Notes: generated from the sequence alone by a model not told the origin. 64,000 bases of DNA from Streptomyces sp. F63 (GCF_018070345.1 NZ_JAGPXX010000007.1:186001-250000), one strand, 5' to 3'; numbered from the stretch's first letter, positions 51,102 through 63,049 are shown. Program-made: numbers and translations.

Positions 51102-52346
51102 ATGAGCGGACGCAGGCGTCGCTTCATCGTCGAGGCCGACGGCGGTTCCCGGGGCAATCCGGGACCCGCCGGCTACGGCGCGGTGGTCCTGGACGCGGCC
51201 AGCGGCGAACCCCTCGCCGAGGCCGCCGAGTTCATCGGCACGGCGACCAACAACGTGGCCGAGTACCGGGGGCTGATCGCCGGGCTGCGGGCCGCGCGCG
51301 CCCTGGACCCGGACGCCGAGATCCAGGTGCGGATGGACTCCAAGCTCGTCGTCGAGCAGATGTCCGGCCGCTGGAAGATCAAGCATCCGGACATGCGGCC
51401 CCTGGCGGCCGAGGCCAAGACGATATTCCCGGCTCCCGGGCAGGTCAGCTACACCTGGATCCCCCGGGAGAAGAACAAGCACGCCGACCGCCTCGCCAAC
51501 GAGGCGATGGACGCGGGCAGGCGCGGCGAACGCTGGAAACCGTCACTCTCCACGGCGGCCCTCGACACCGGGCCCCGGCCGGAGGCCGTCGCCGACTCCG
51601 CCGAACCGGACGAACTGGACGAGCTGCGAGAGCTGCCCGAACGGGCCGGAGCCCCCGCGCCGGCGGGGCGGGCCCCCGCGCCCGCCGTCCCGCCGCCCGG
51701 CTGGGCGGCCCCCGCCGACCTCGGGGCCCCGGCCACCTTCGTCCTGCTGCGGCACGGCGAGACGGCCCTCACCCCGGAGAAGCGCTTCTCCGGCAGCGGC
51801 GGCACCGACCCCGGGCTGTCCCCGGCCGGCCGCCGCCAGGCCGAGGCCACGGCGGCCGTCCTCGCCGCACGCGGCACCGTCCAGGCGATCGTGAGCTCCC
51901 CGCTGCGCCGCTGCCGTGAGACGGCGGAGCTCGTGGCGGCCCGGACGGGCCTCGACATCCGGGTCGACGAGGGCCTGCGCGAGACCGACTTCGGCGCCTG
52001 GGAGGGTCTGTCCTTCGCCGAGGTGCGCGACCGCTACCCGGACGACCTCGACGCCTGGCTCACCTCGCCCCGGGCCGCGCCCACGGGCGGTGGGGAGAGC
52101 TTCGAGACGGTCGCCCGCCGGGTGGCCCTCTCCCGCGACAAGCTCATCGCGCGCCACGCCGGCCGGACCGTGCTGCTCGTCACGCACGTCACGCCGGTCA
52201 AGACCCTGGTCCGGCTGGCGCTGGGGGCACCCCCGGAGTCGCTCTTCCGCATGGAGCTGTCCCCGGCCTCCCTGTCGGTGGTGGCGTACTACGCGGATGG
52301 CAACGCCTCCCTGCGCCTGCTGAACGACACCGGCCACCTCCGCTGA
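51102..52346 (+). CDS. Bifunctional RNase H / acid phosphatase
   Basis: A 414-residue fusion known in actinobacteria (Rv2228c type). RNase HI domain at 1-145: EADGGSRGNPGPAGYG with the first catalytic Asp, Glu in NNVAEYRGL, Asp in VRMDSKLV and a late Asp in KHADRLANEA. A Pro/Ala linker, then a histidine phosphatase domain (about 205-414): FVLLRHGET, SSPLRRCRETAEL, and the second His in LVTHVTPVK. It removes RNA from DNA hybrids; the phosphatase half resembles CobC, which acts on alpha-ribazole phosphate in B12 synthesis. ATG 51102, 4 bp after the zinc-ribbon gene. Confidence 0.92.
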   Translation: MSGRRRRFIVEADGGSRGNPGPAGYGAVVLDAASGEPLAEAAEFIGTATNNVAEYRGLIAGLRAARALDPDAEIQVRMDSKLVVEQMSGRWKIKHPDMRPLAAEAKTIFPAPGQVSYTWIPREKNKHADRLANEAMDAGRRGERWKPSLSTAALDTGPRPEAVADSAEPDELDELRELPERAGAPAPAGRAPAPAVPPPGWAAPADLGAPATFVLLRHGETALTPEKRFSGSGGTDPGLSPAGRRQAEATAAVLAARGTVQAIVSSPLRRCRETAELVAARTGLDIRVDEGLRETDFGAWEGLSFAEVRDRYPDDLDAWLTSPRAAPTGGGESFETVARRVALSRDKLIARHAGRTVLLVTHVTPVKTLVRLALGAPPESLFRMELSPASLSVVAYYADGNASLRLLNDTGHLR

Positions 52347-52412
52347 CCCGCCGCGCCGGCCCGCCGGTCCCGTCCGGTCCCGCCCCCGCGGGCGGCGGCG
52401 GCCGGGCGGGGC

Positions 52413-52428
52413 CGGGCATCGGTGCCCG
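52413..52428. terminator. Short terminator hairpin
   Basis: CGGGCA-TCGG-TGCCCG, a 6-bp stem with a tetraloop between the convergent RNase H and YaaA genes. Confidence 0.4.
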
Positions 52429-52439
52429 CCGGGGTGCGC

Positions 52440-53249
52440 TCAGTGGACGTCGGTGACGACCACGTCCAGCGCCCAGGGCCTGCCGGTCCTGCCCGCCTTG
52501 GGCGCGGGCTGCACCTCGACGGTGTGGCCCAGCTCCCGCAGCACGTCGGCCAGTTCGGCCGGATGCGCGGGCTCCACGCCCGCGACCAGCAGGTCCCGGA
52601 CGATCCTGCCCTTGGTGGCCTTGTTGAAATGGCTCACCACGGAGCGCTTCTCCACCCCGCCCACGGTCTTCGAGTGCAGCACCCGGACCGTCGCGGTCCG
52701 CTCCGCCACCGCGCCCTTCGGTTTCCAGGCCGTGGCGTACGCCGCCGAGCGGAGGTCCAGCACCAGGCCCTCACCGGCAGCCTCCGGCAGCACCTCCGCC
52801 ATCGGACCGCGCCAGTACGCCCCCAGGGCACCGAGGCCCGGCAGCTTCACGCCCATCGAGCAGCGGTAGGAGGGAATCCGGTCACCGATCCGCACCGCGC
52901 CCCACAGCCCGGAGAACACCAGCAGCGTCCGCTCCGCCCGGGCGCGGGCGGCGGCGTCGAGGGAGGCGAGATCCAGGGCGTCGTAGAGCACCCCCGTGTA
53001 GATCTCACCCGCCGGCCGGGTGCCGGCTGCCGGCAGGGCGGCGTTCTTGGCGACCTCGCCCCGCAGCCCCTCACCGATCCCGAGGACCGTCCGCGCCTTC
53101 TCCTCGTCCGCCTCGCACAGGGCCACCAGCTCGCGCAGTACCTCGCCCCGTGCCGCGGAGAGTCCCGGCAGCGACAACGCGCCCAGATCCAGCGGGGCGC
53201 CGGACCCGCCCGCGGCCTTACCTTCGGACGGCGGCAACAGCACGAGCAC
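52440..53249 (-). CDS. yaaA: Peroxide stress protein YaaA family
   Basis: A 269-residue YaaA (DUF328) protein. It starts with the family's LLPPSEGK motif at residues 4-11 and has the conserved AGEIYTGVLYDALD, FSGLWGAVRIGDRIPSYRCSMG, and SVVSHFNKATKGRIVRDLL segments. Family members lower free iron and protect DNA under peroxide stress. GTG 53249 was chosen because a GAGGAG site lies 7 bp upstream; a second GTG two codons later is possible. Single gene. Confidence 0.9.
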   Translation of the reverse strand: MLVLLPPSEGKAAGGSGAPLDLGALSLPGLSAARGEVLRELVALCEADEEKARTVLGIGEGLRGEVAKNAALPAAGTRPAGEIYTGVLYDALDLASLDAAARARAERTLLVFSGLWGAVRIGDRIPSYRCSMGVKLPGLGALGAYWRGPMAEVLPEAAGEGLVLDLRSAAYATAWKPKGAVAERTATVRVLHSKTVGGVEKRSVVSHFNKATKGRIVRDLLVAGVEPAHPAELADVLRELGHTVEVQPAPKAGRTGRPWALDVVVTDVH

Positions 53250-53629
53250 GGCGGAACTCCTCGCGGGGGCGGACGGAAGCGGCGTGGACACGGACGGTGA
53301 CGGAACCGGCCGGGCTCCGCGCTGCGGAACGACCGGCTCCGATCCGAGCTTAGAACCCCCGCCGACACCCCCGCCGACACCCCCGCCGGGGACCCGGAGC
53401 CGGGCCCGGCAGCCGTGCACCGGACCGGGGTGCCGGTGGCTCCTGTGCTGCGGGCGTCCCCGCACCGGCATGGGCATCGCCATGGGGCCGAACCAGGGGT
53501 GGGCCACAGACACGGAGGGCAAGGACTGGCAGGGACTGGCGCGGACGAGCAGGGGCGGGGGACGGCTGAAGCGGGGCGTGCCCGGGGAGCCGGAGCGGCC
53601 ACCGGGAGGCGGAACCGCCCGGTCGCAGG
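53250..53629. other. Intergenic, no gene recognised
   Basis: About 380 bp between two minus-strand genes. Contains a (cccccgccgaca)3 repeat near 53357-53390. No operon link across it is likely. Confidence 0.5.
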
Positions 53630-53914
53630 TCAGCCCTCGGACGCCCTGCCGAGCCGGAAGGGCCCCGCCGCCCCGGGCCCGAACATCACCGGCAGTTTGT
53701 TGCCCGCCGGGACGAGCACGATCGGCTCGTCCCGGTACTCCCGGAGGAAGCACTCAAGCGGTTCCCAGATCAGCGTCCGGTAGCCGGATTCCGTCCGCTG
53801 CGGGGCGAAGGACAGGGACAAGGACTCGCCTTCGGATTCCCCGTCGGTCACGCTGACGGCCTCGATCGGGAGCCATTCCCCGCCGACCCACGCTTCGAGG
53901 CGTATGTAGTCCAT
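53630..53914 (-). CDS. Small acidic hypothetical protein
   Basis: A 94-residue soluble protein (MDYIRLEAWVGGEWLPIEAV start, Tyr/Trp/Glu-rich, with LIWEPLECFLREYRDEPIVLVPAG). It has the look of a small all-beta or alpha-beta domain. ATG 53914. No family recognised; compact, well-formed codon use argues that it is real. Confidence 0.6.
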   Translation of the reverse strand: MDYIRLEAWVGGEWLPIEAVSVTDGESEGESLSLSFAPQRTESGYRTLIWEPLECFLREYRDEPIVLVPAGNKLPVMFGPGAAGPFRLGRASEG

Positions 53915-54059
53915 GGCGCAAGCCTGCCCTGAGTCACCCTCCGTTCGCACCTCGGCCGGGAATCGGTTCGGCCTCGGTCGGATCCCGCGCGGAACAGGAA
54001 CCGGAGCCGGACCGAACCGGAGCCCCGGCCGCCGGGAGCAGGGAGCGGAAGCCTCAGCC

Positions 54060-55087
<1,028 letters not shown>

Positions 55088-55091
<4 letters not shown>

Positions 55092-55918
55092 GTCCGCTCC
55101 TTCCGCTCGGTGAGAAGATCCATCGCACGGCTCAGCGCCGCCGCCTGGGCCGGGCGGAGACTGTCGAGGAGGGCGGCCCGGAAGCCCTCGGGCGAACGGC
55201 CGCCGGCGCCGCCCGCTCCGGCGTTCCCGGCTCCCTCCGCCGCCATGAGCTCGGATATCGCCTCGCCGGGGACGCAGTCGGCCAGCGCCCGCGCGGCCCG
55301 CTCCACGCGCGGATCCGCCGGGTCGGCCTCCGCCAGCTCGTCCAGCAGTGCGTACACCGCGTAGGCGCGCTCGGCCGCCTGCGGGGCCGCCGCCATCTCC
55401 CGGACCAGCTCCGCCAGCCGGCGCCGTTCCTCCGGGCCGGAGCCGGCGGTTTCCAGGAGCGCCAGCATCTCCCGGTCCATGGCGGCCATGCGGGGCTCCG
55501 GGCCCGGCAGTCCCGCGGACACCCGGGCCATCTCCTCGAACAGGGCTCCCAGCTCCGGGGAGACCGGCCCCTCCGGCGGGAGGCCGCCGCCCTCCCGGGC
55601 CTGCCGCAGCAGCACCCCCAGCCGCTCCCGCCGGGCGCGGAGCGCCTCCTCCTGCCGCGCCAGATCGGCGTCCAGTTCCTCCAGGACCTCGTGCAGTTCC
55701 CGGCCCGCGTCGTTCGCGAGGACGTCCCGCACCTCCTCCAGCCCGAGCCCCAGCTCCGTCAGCCGCCGTATCCGCGCGAGCCGCACCGCGTCCCGCAGGG
55801 TGTAGACGCGGTAGCCGTTGGCACGCCGTACCGGTTCCGGCAGCAGGCCCAGATGGTGGTAATGGCGCACGGTCCGGGTGGACACCCCGGCCAGCGCGGC
55901 AAGCTCTCCGATCCGCAT
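55088..55918 (-). CDS. MerR family transcriptional regulator
   Basis: A 276-residue regulator. N-terminal winged helix-turn-helix MRIGELAALAGVSTRTVRHYHHLGLLPEPVRRANGYRVYTLRDAVRL, then a dimerising coiled coil (LEELDADLARQEEALRARRERL) and a 160-residue effector domain with no Cys set, so not a metal sensor. ATG 55918 lies 7 nt after the -10 box of a 19-bp-spacer promoter, hence a leaderless message. Operon with the downstream PH-like membrane protein. Confidence 0.87.
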
Positions 55919-55925
55919 GCCACCC

Positions 55926-55956
55926 ATCCAAAACGTTGACGCTGCGACAAGGTCAA
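55926..55956 (-). promoter_or_regulatory. MerR-type promoter with 19-bp spacer
   Basis: On the minus strand TTGACC (55956-55951), 19 bp, then TTGGAT (55931-55926). A TTGAC...GTCAA inverted repeat lies in the spacer, the classic arrangement for MerR activators. It points to autoregulation of the MerR gene. Confidence 0.7.
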
Positions 55957-56104
55957 GCGTCGCCGTCTCCCGCCCGTCCGGCCCGCCGCGCTCGTGGCAA
56001 CCCGGAGTCCGCGTATGCCACGATCGAGAGAAGTAACCCCTTCGCGCAGGGATGCGGCCCCCTCCGCTCCCTACCGTGGCGGCGAGACCGGGAAGGTGCG
56101 TGAC

Positions 56105-56689
56105 ATGAGCGCCATGGCACATGAACACGAGCCGCTCACGCAGGAGGAACGCCTGCTGGAGGGCTTCTTGGCCCTGGACACGCCGGAAGGCTACCGGGCC
56201 GAGCTGATCGAGGGGGACATTGTTGTGACGCCGCCGCCCGACGGGGATCACGAGGAACACATCAGCTCCATCGCGGAGCAGGTGTACATCCGGTCGGCGA
56301 CCCCCATGCAGTTTTCGGGCAACAAAGGGCTGGCCGTCCCGAGAAACTCCCTCAGTGTGAGAAACCATGTCATTCCGGACGGGACGTTCGCGCCGAAGGA
56401 ACTGCGGCTCTTCCGGGGAGCCGAGCCGTGGATGCCCTGCCAGGGGGTGGCCATGGTGGTCGAGGTGACCTCGACGAACCCGGATCGTGATCGCCGGGCC
56501 AAGCGCCTCTGCTATGCGCTGGGGAGCATTCCGCTCTATCTGCTCATCGACCGCCAGAAGGGTTCGGTGACGCTTTTCAGCGAGCCGGAGGGCGGGGAAT
56601 ACCGGCACACCTCGGCGGTTCCCTACGGCAAGCCGATCGCTCTCCCCGCGCCCTTCTCCTTCGACCTCGAAACGGGCGACTTCGTCTGA
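56105..56689 (+). CDS. Uma2-family (DUF820) PD-(D/E)XK nuclease-fold protein
   Basis: A 194-residue protein of the Uma2 family. Nuclease-fold residues are visible: Glu in GYRAELIEGDIV, Asp in VIPDGTFAP, Glu in VVEVTSTNPDRDRRAKR, and the Lys that follows. ATG 56105 follows GGGAAGG. Codon use is a bit less GC-biased than in the neighbours. Family members are abundant in Streptomyces and cyanobacteria; they are presumed nucleases but the role is unproven. Confidence 0.85.
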   Translation: MSAMAHEHEPLTQEERLLEGFLALDTPEGYRAELIEGDIVVTPPPDGDHEEHISSIAEQVYIRSATPMQFSGNKGLAVPRNSLSVRNHVIPDGTFAPKELRLFRGAEPWMPCQGVAMVVEVTSTNPDRDRRAKRLCYALGSIPLYLLIDRQKGSVTLFSEPEGGEYRHTSAVPYGKPIALPAPFSFDLETGDFV

Positions 56690-57113
56690 GTGTCCGAGTG
56701 CCGCTCCGGCCGTGCGGGGCCGGGCGGCTTCCGATGAGTTCCGCGCGGTCCGGCCGTCTGTCCTCCTGTGAACCCGCGACAGGAGGACGGCGATGCCCCG
56801 TTCCGATGAACCATCGGCCGCGCCCTCCGGGAAGGCGCCGCCGCACGGCGGACCGCGCCGCCCCGTGCCCGGCGGACCACCGGGCATGGTCGTGCTGACG
56901 CTTCCCGGCACAGTCACCCGCAGCGAGGTGCCCGCCCTGTGTGAGCGGTTGAGCGTCCTGCTGGAGCATGGGACCGGGACAGGTGAAGTCACCGGCCCCG
57001 GAGTGCCGTTCACGGACGTCCTCTGCGATGCCGGGGCCGTCACCCTGCCCGATCTGGCGACCGTGGAAGCCCTCGCGCGGCTCCGGCTCACCGCCCAACG
57101 GCTCGGCTGCCGG

Positions 57114-58232
<1,119 letters not shown>

Positions 58233-58385
58233 CGAGGCTCACCTCACGCCGTACCCGGACACCGTTTCGGACCGGCTTCTCCGGTCATGGGGGACACGGT
58301 AGGAGGGGGGTCTGACATTGCCGGCGGACGGCGGCGGCGGTGGAGGGCGGGCCGCCCGCCGGGCACGGCGACGTGCCTGGTCGGC

Positions 58386-58391
58386 TACCAT
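58386..58391 (+). promoter_or_regulatory. Candidate -10 of rnpB
   Basis: TACCAT lies 13 nt before the 5' end of the RNase P RNA. The -35 region is not obvious. Confidence 0.3.
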
Positions 58392-58403
58392 GACCGGTAC
58401 GGC

Positions 58404-58804
58404 AGACGAGCCGGGCGGACGGCCGCGTGGAGCCCACCGGGCCCCCCGAGGAACGTCCGGACTCCACAGGGCAGGGTGGTGGCTAACGGCCACCCGGGGC
58501 GACCCGCGGGACAGTGCCACAGAAAACAGACCGCCGGGGATCTCGGTCCCCGGTAAGGGTGAAACGGTGGTGTAAGAGACCACCAGTGCCCAGGGTGACC
58601 TGGGCAGCTGGGTAAACCCCACCCGGAGCAAGGTCAAGAGGGGACACCCCGGTGTCCCTGCGCGGACGTTCGAGGGCTGCCCGCCCGAGTCCGCGGGTGG
58701 ACCGCACGAGGCCGGTGGCAACACCGGTCCCAGATGGATGGCCGTCTCCCCGGCCGCCGCGAGGCGACCGGGCGACAGAATCCGGCGTACAGCCCGACTC
58801 GTCT
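58404..58804 (+). ncRNA. rnpB: RNase P RNA
   Basis: The type A catalytic RNA that matures tRNA 5' ends. Conserved core blocks are present: GAGGAACGTCCGGACTCCAC then ACAGGGCAG, ACAGTGCCACAGAAAACAGA, and near the 3' end ACAGAATCCGGCGTACAG. P1 closes through AGACGAG(C)CGGGC at 58404-58415 with GCCCG(A)CTCGTCT at the 3' end, one mismatch. The length of about 400 nt is normal for Streptomyces. A strong terminator follows at 58813. Confidence 0.97.
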
Positions 58805-58812
58805 GCCGTCAT

Positions 58813-58846
58813 GGCCCTGACCCGGGCGTTGACCCGGGTCAGGGCC
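58813..58846 (+). terminator. rnpB terminator
   Basis: GGCCCTGACCCGGG and CCCGGGTCAGGGCC form a perfect 14-bp stem (loop CGTTGA), followed by gtcttct, 8 bp after the end of rnpB. Confidence 0.85.
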
Positions 58847-59024
58847 GTCTTCTGTGCCGCGGACGGCATCCCGCTTCTTCCCGCGGCCCCCCCGGATCCG
58901 CCGGGCGGTGATTCATGTCACTCAGCTCTCTCAAGGTGTGATGCCCCGAAGGGGGGCGGCGCTGGGTACAGCAGGTTCTCCCGGTGAGAGGAGAGCCGCA
59001 CGGAGTTCTTGCGAAAGGTGGGGC

Positions 59025-61754
59025 ATGAGCCCGCGTACAGCGCATGCGTACCGGCCGATGGGTCTGAAACGAAGAGCGTGGCTGACGCTCGGTGCCGTGG
59101 TCCTCGCAGGCGGAGGCGCTGTCACCTACGCCGTCGCCGGACCGGGCGGCGACCCGGCAGCGGACGGCAGGGCGAAGCGCCCCGTCAAGGTGCACGACAT
59201 CACGCTGAAGGACACCGGGCCGGGCAAGCGCGGGCTCCCGCGCACGGACACCGAGCCGTTCTCCCTTCTCGGCGTCACGTGGACCGGTGCCGCGAAGAAG
59301 CTCGACGGCAGTGCGCAGGTGCGGACCCGGAACAGGGGCAGCGGGGAGTGGGGGCCCTGGCGGGACCTGGACGCCGGCGAGTCGCATCCGCCCGAGTCCA
59401 GGGGCCCGGGTGTACGGGGTGGCTCCGAGCCGCTGTGGGTCGGTCCGTCGGACGGGGTCGAGGTGCGGGTCGTGGCCGTGGACGGCACGTCCTCCGCCGG
59501 GATGCCCAAGGGGATGAAGATCAGCCTGGTCGACCCGGGTGTCTCGGCCGCCGAGGCGAAGAACAGCAGCGTGTCCGGGCTCGACCCGGTGGCCTTCGCG
59601 GCTGAGCCGACGCCGTCGGAGAGTTCCCCACAGAGCGTTTCCCCCACCGGGTCCCCCGTACCCGGAGGGTCTTCGGCGCCTCCCCCGACCGGCACCGCTT
59701 CCGCCACCGGCACCGCTTCCGCCACCGGCACCGCTTCCGCCACCGGCACCGCGGCGCCCTCGGACCCGGCCTCCCCCTCGCCCAGCGCGACCGTGCCGGA
59801 GGCCCCGCCGTCCACCGTCACGCAGCCGCCCGTCGTCAGCAGGGCCGCGTGGGGCGCGGATGAGTCGATGGTGGAGGAGCCGCCCACCTACATCGAGAAG
59901 GTGGAGGCGGTGTTCGTGCACCACACGGTCGGCACGAACAGCTACAGCTGCGCCGAGTCGCCCGCCCTGGTGCGCGGCATCATGGCGTACCACGTCCAGT
60001 CCGAGGGCTGGAACGATCTCGGGTACAACTTCCTGGTCGACAAGTGCGGCCGGATCTTCGAGGGCCGCGCGGGCGGGATCGACCTGCCGGTGACCGGTGC
60101 CCACACCTACGGTTTCAACAGCTACTCCGCGGGCATCGCCGTCCTGGGCGACTTCCACGGGGACCCGGCGCGGGGAATCGAGCCGGGCAGGCCGAGCCGG
60201 GCGACGCTGGAGTCCGTGGCGCGCGTCGCGGCCTGGAAGCTCGGCCAGTACGGGGGCGATCCGAGCGGCACGGTCACGCTGACCGCCAAGGCCGACACGG
60301 GCGTGTGGAAGACGGACGAGGAGGCCACGATCCACCGGATCTCCGGTCACCGCGACGCCTTCGCGACCGCCTGCCCCGGCACCACCCTCCATGCGGAGCT
60401 CGGTGAGATCCGCCGCTTCGCCGCCTCCCCGGGCGCGGACGCGGCCGTCCCCACCTCCGACGTCAACCGCGACGGGATCAACGACCTGGTGGCCGGCACG
60501 CCCAAGACGTCGAGCGGCGCGGGCTCGCTGACCGTCGTGCCCGGCGGCACGGACGGACCGGTGGCGGAGCTGAAGCGCACGCTGACCCAGAACAGCCCCG
60601 GTGTGCCCGGCGGTTCCGAGTCCGGTGACGCCTTCGGCGCCGCCACCGCCTGGGGCGACGTCAACGGGGACGGACACGCGGACCTGGCGGTCGGCTCGCC
60701 CGGTGAGAACCTGTCCGCGACGGACCAGGGCGCGGTCACCGTGCTGTACGGGCCGGGTCTGGACTCCGGGTCCCTGTACACCACCACCGGCGTCACGGCG
60801 TCCGGCGCCAAGCTGGGCTCGGCGGTCGCGGTCGGCGACTTCGACGCCGACGGCAAGGCCGACATCTTCTCCGCCGGTACCGGCAAGGGCGGCCACTGGA
60901 ACGCGCGGCACACCGGCGGCGCCACCAAGTACGGCACGCTGACGAGCGCGACCGGCGCTGTCGCCCACATGGACGCCGCCACCGCCGACTTCAACCGTGA
61001 CGGCTACGCGGACGTGGCGCTCAACTACCGCGACGCGGGCGGCACCGGCCGGGTCACCTGGTTCAAGGGCTCCTCCGCGGGCTTGGTGAAGGTGAGCACG
61101 CTCTCCGTGCGCGGCGGCCGCTCGGTCGCCGCGGGCGACGTCAACGGCAACGGCTACGACGACCTGGTCATCGGCCAGGCGTACACGGCCGAGTCCGGCG
61201 CGAAGGCCGGCGGCCAGGTGACGGTGGTACCCGGCACCTCGACCGGCTTCACGACGACCGGGATGAAGACCGTCCACCAGGACACCTCCGGTGTCCCGGG
61301 CGCCGCCGAAGCGGGCGACGCCATGGGCTACTCCGTCTCGGCGGGCGACTACGACTCCGACGGCTACGCCGACGTTCTGGCCGGCCTGCCGGGCGAGGAC
61401 CTGACCCGCAGCGGCACCAGCCGGAAGAACGCGGGCGCGACGGTGCTGCTGCGCGGCACCTCCGCCGGCCCGACCGGCTCCGGGGCCCGGTTCCTCTCCC
61501 AGGACACCTCCGGCGTCAGCGGCGTCAGCGAGTCGGGCGACAAGGTCGGCTCCTCCGTGGTCCTCCAGGACCTGTCGGGCTGGGGCCGCGCCGATCTCGC
61601 CATCGGCGTCCGGGGCGAGGACGGCGGCAACGGAACGATCCTCCAGCTCGACAGCGGCAGCTCGGGAGTCTCCACCTCCGGCGCCGTCTACTACGGCCGC
61701 GGCACGCTGGGGCTCCCCTCCGGTGCCGCGATCGGACAGACACTGACGCCGTAA
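59025..61754 (+). CDS. Secreted PGRP/amidase_2-type amidase with FG-GAP repeats
   Basis: A 909-residue exported cell-wall enzyme. A Sec or Tat-like signal at residues 13-36 (GLKRRAWLTLGAVVLAGGGA) is followed by an N-terminal beta-rich domain (about 50-170), a Ser/Thr/Pro linker with three TGTASA repeats, and an N-acetylmuramoyl-L-alanine amidase domain (about 285-465): VVSRAAWGADES, FVHHTVGTNSY, YNFLVDKCGRIFEGRAGG, ISGHRDAFATACPG with zinc His residues. The rest (475-909) is FG-GAP/VCBS integrin-like repeats (DVNRDGINDLVAG; DVNGDGHADLAVG; DFDADGKADIF) with Ca-binding Asp. ATG 59025 follows GAAAGG. Confidence 0.9.
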   Translation: MSPRTAHAYRPMGLKRRAWLTLGAVVLAGGGAVTYAVAGPGGDPAADGRAKRPVKVHDITLKDTGPGKRGLPRTDTEPFSLLGVTWTGAAKKLDGSAQVRTRNRGSGEWGPWRDLDAGESHPPESRGPGVRGGSEPLWVGPSDGVEVRVVAVDGTSSAGMPKGMKISLVDPGVSAAEAKNSSVSGLDPVAFAAEPTPSESSPQSVSPTGSPVPGGSSAPPPTGTASATGTASATGTASATGTAAPSDPASPSPSATVPEAPPSTVTQPPVVSRAAWGADESMVEEPPTYIEKVEAVFVHHTVGTNSYSCAESPALVRGIMAYHVQSEGWNDLGYNFLVDKCGRIFEGRAGGIDLPVTGAHTYGFNSYSAGIAVLGDFHGDPARGIEPGRPSRATLESVARVAAWKLGQYGGDPSGTVTLTAKADTGVWKTDEEATIHRISGHRDAFATACPGTTLHAELGEIRRFAASPGADAAVPTSDVNRDGINDLVAGTPKTSSGAGSLTVVPGGTDGPVAELKRTLTQNSPGVPGGSESGDAFGAATAWGDVNGDGHADLAVGSPGENLSATDQGAVTVLYGPGLDSGSLYTTTGVTASGAKLGSAVAVGDFDADGKADIFSAGTGKGGHWNARHTGGATKYGTLTSATGAVAHMDAATADFNRDGYADVALNYRDAGGTGRVTWFKGSSAGLVKVSTLSVRGGRSVAAGDVNGNGYDDLVIGQAYTAESGAKAGGQVTVVPGTSTGFTTTGMKTVHQDTSGVPGAAEAGDAMGYSVSAGDYDSDGYADVLAGLPGEDLTRSGTSRKNAGATVLLRGTSAGPTGSGARFLSQDTSGVSGVSESGDKVGSSVVLQDLSGWGRADLAIGVRGEDGGNGTILQLDSGSSGVSTSGAVYYGRGTLGLPSGAAIGQTLTP

Positions 61755-61978
61755 CACCGTCAACCGGTGCGGGCCGCCGGCCCGGTCGCCATGAGTACCA
61801 GCCAGACGTACCCATGACCGAACCGGGGCCGGCGGTCCTTCACCACCGGCCGGGCGGCCCCGGCGTACCACACCCCGGTACCGCGCAGGCCCGGATCGCC
61901 GGCCGGCCGTTCGCCGGCGGGTTGCCCGGCGCTGCCGCGTTGCCGGACCGGCACCCCACCGGTTCGGCGGCGGGCCGG

Positions 61979-62434
61979 TCAGCCATCGCGGTGACGGCTG
62001 CCGACTGCCTCTGACAGCCGCCGCCCGTGGAGCAGCAGATAAAAGGTCTGCAGCGATTCCTCGGGGCCCATGTCATACCGGTTGACGACCTTGCCGAGTG
62101 GGTTCCACGACCGGCCGTCCGGCATCCGTACGCCGACCGGCTGTCTGAAATACGCCCGCTCTTCGGTATCGAAGTCGACCCACACCGCACCGGCACGCCG
62201 AACGAGGACCTCACCAACGTACGCCCCGAGTCCCAAGAGGGTCCGTCTCGGCGTTTCCTCTTGCGCCGCACCGGCTTTCCGCAGGCCGTCGATGACGAAA
62301 TCGACGATGCGCAGACTCGCGACGGAGAAATCAAGAGGGAGTCGGTTCCCCGTCGTCGCCCGGACGACGAAAAGCGCTGCGTGACGGCCCATTTCGCCTG
62401 CTGTCGGATTCTGCTTCTCGTCCTGTGCGGACAT
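61979..62434 (-). CDS. Orphan hypothetical protein (151 aa)
   Basis: A 151-residue soluble protein (SVASLRIVDFVIDGLRKAGAAQEETPRRTLLGLGAYVGEVLVR; TEERAYFRQPVGVRMPDGRSWNPLGKVVNRYDMG). It looks like a globular alpha-beta domain with a central helix pair. Codon use is slightly less GC-rich than nearby genes. ATG 62434 after a weak GAAGAG site. No family recognised. Confidence 0.65.
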   Translation of the reverse strand: MSAQDEKQNPTAGEMGRHAALFVVRATTGNRLPLDFSVASLRIVDFVIDGLRKAGAAQEETPRRTLLGLGAYVGEVLVRRAGAVWVDFDTEERAYFRQPVGVRMPDGRSWNPLGKVVNRYDMGPEESLQTFYLLLHGRRLSEAVGSRHRDG

Positions 62435-62682
62435 GTCTCTTCTGCCCCTTCAGTCGATCCTTGGGGAACGAATGTTCGCCTTACGGTTGATTCAGCGGGG
62501 TGCATGGCTGAAACGTCACAGGTAGCGGAACTGCTGGTATGTCCGGCCACCGCGGATTTCCGCCCATGAAGACCTTCAAAGCGTGGTGTGCGGGGAAGGG
62601 GCGACGGCTCGTCATGGCCAGGGCAGGCGGCAGGCGGCAGGTGGCAGCGTCCGGTGGCCACCGGATGGACGGTTGCGCGCGG

Positions 62683-63033
62683 TCAGTTCTCGGCGGCAGG
62701 CAGTTCGCCGGTGCAGGTGGCCCTGCCGAACTCGCCCATGGCGGTGGCGCGCTGGACATGCCGGTCGCGGACGGCGAGAGCGCGGGCCGCCTGACCGCCC
62801 TTGCCGTCGAGTGCGATGGCGACGGTCGGGTTCCTGCCGAGCGGAACCTGTACCGTCTTCCTCCGGGGCGGGGTGACGCCCTTCTCGACGGTGGCGGTGC
62901 CGGACTCGCTGCGGGCCGGGCAGGAGATTTCGAGGCCGCGCCCCCCCGCCTTGTCCGCCACCTGCTTCGCTGTGCTTTCCCGACACCCGCACACACCGCC
63001 GGATGTCTCCGGTGCTGGTGCGCTGTCCGTCAC
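62683..63033 (-). CDS. Probable 5'-degraded or small hypothetical protein (116 aa)
   Basis: GTG at 63033 opens a 116-residue frame. From about residue 33 (ISCPARSESGTATVEKGVTPP) codon use is strongly Streptomyces-like, but the first 30 codons are not, so the true gene may have lost its 5' end, for example a signal peptide. The mature-like part resembles a small beta-rich secreted domain (paired Cys: ISCPAR and ATCTGELP). No family recognised. Confidence 0.4.
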   Translation of the reverse strand: MTDSAPAPETSGGVCGCRESTAKQVADKAGGRGLEISCPARSESGTATVEKGVTPPRRKTVQVPLGRNPTVAIALDGKGGQAARALAVRDRHVQRATAMGEFGRATCTGELPAAEN

Positions 63034-63049
63034 GGCGTGCGCAGCCGTG

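Noticed and set aside
58239..58987. Short ORFs across the rnpB region on both strands
   Set aside because: The sequence is fully explained by RNase P RNA and its terminator.
58839..61871. 1010-residue minus-strand frame opposite the FG-GAP amidase
   Set aside because: Antisense shadow produced by high GC at third positions.
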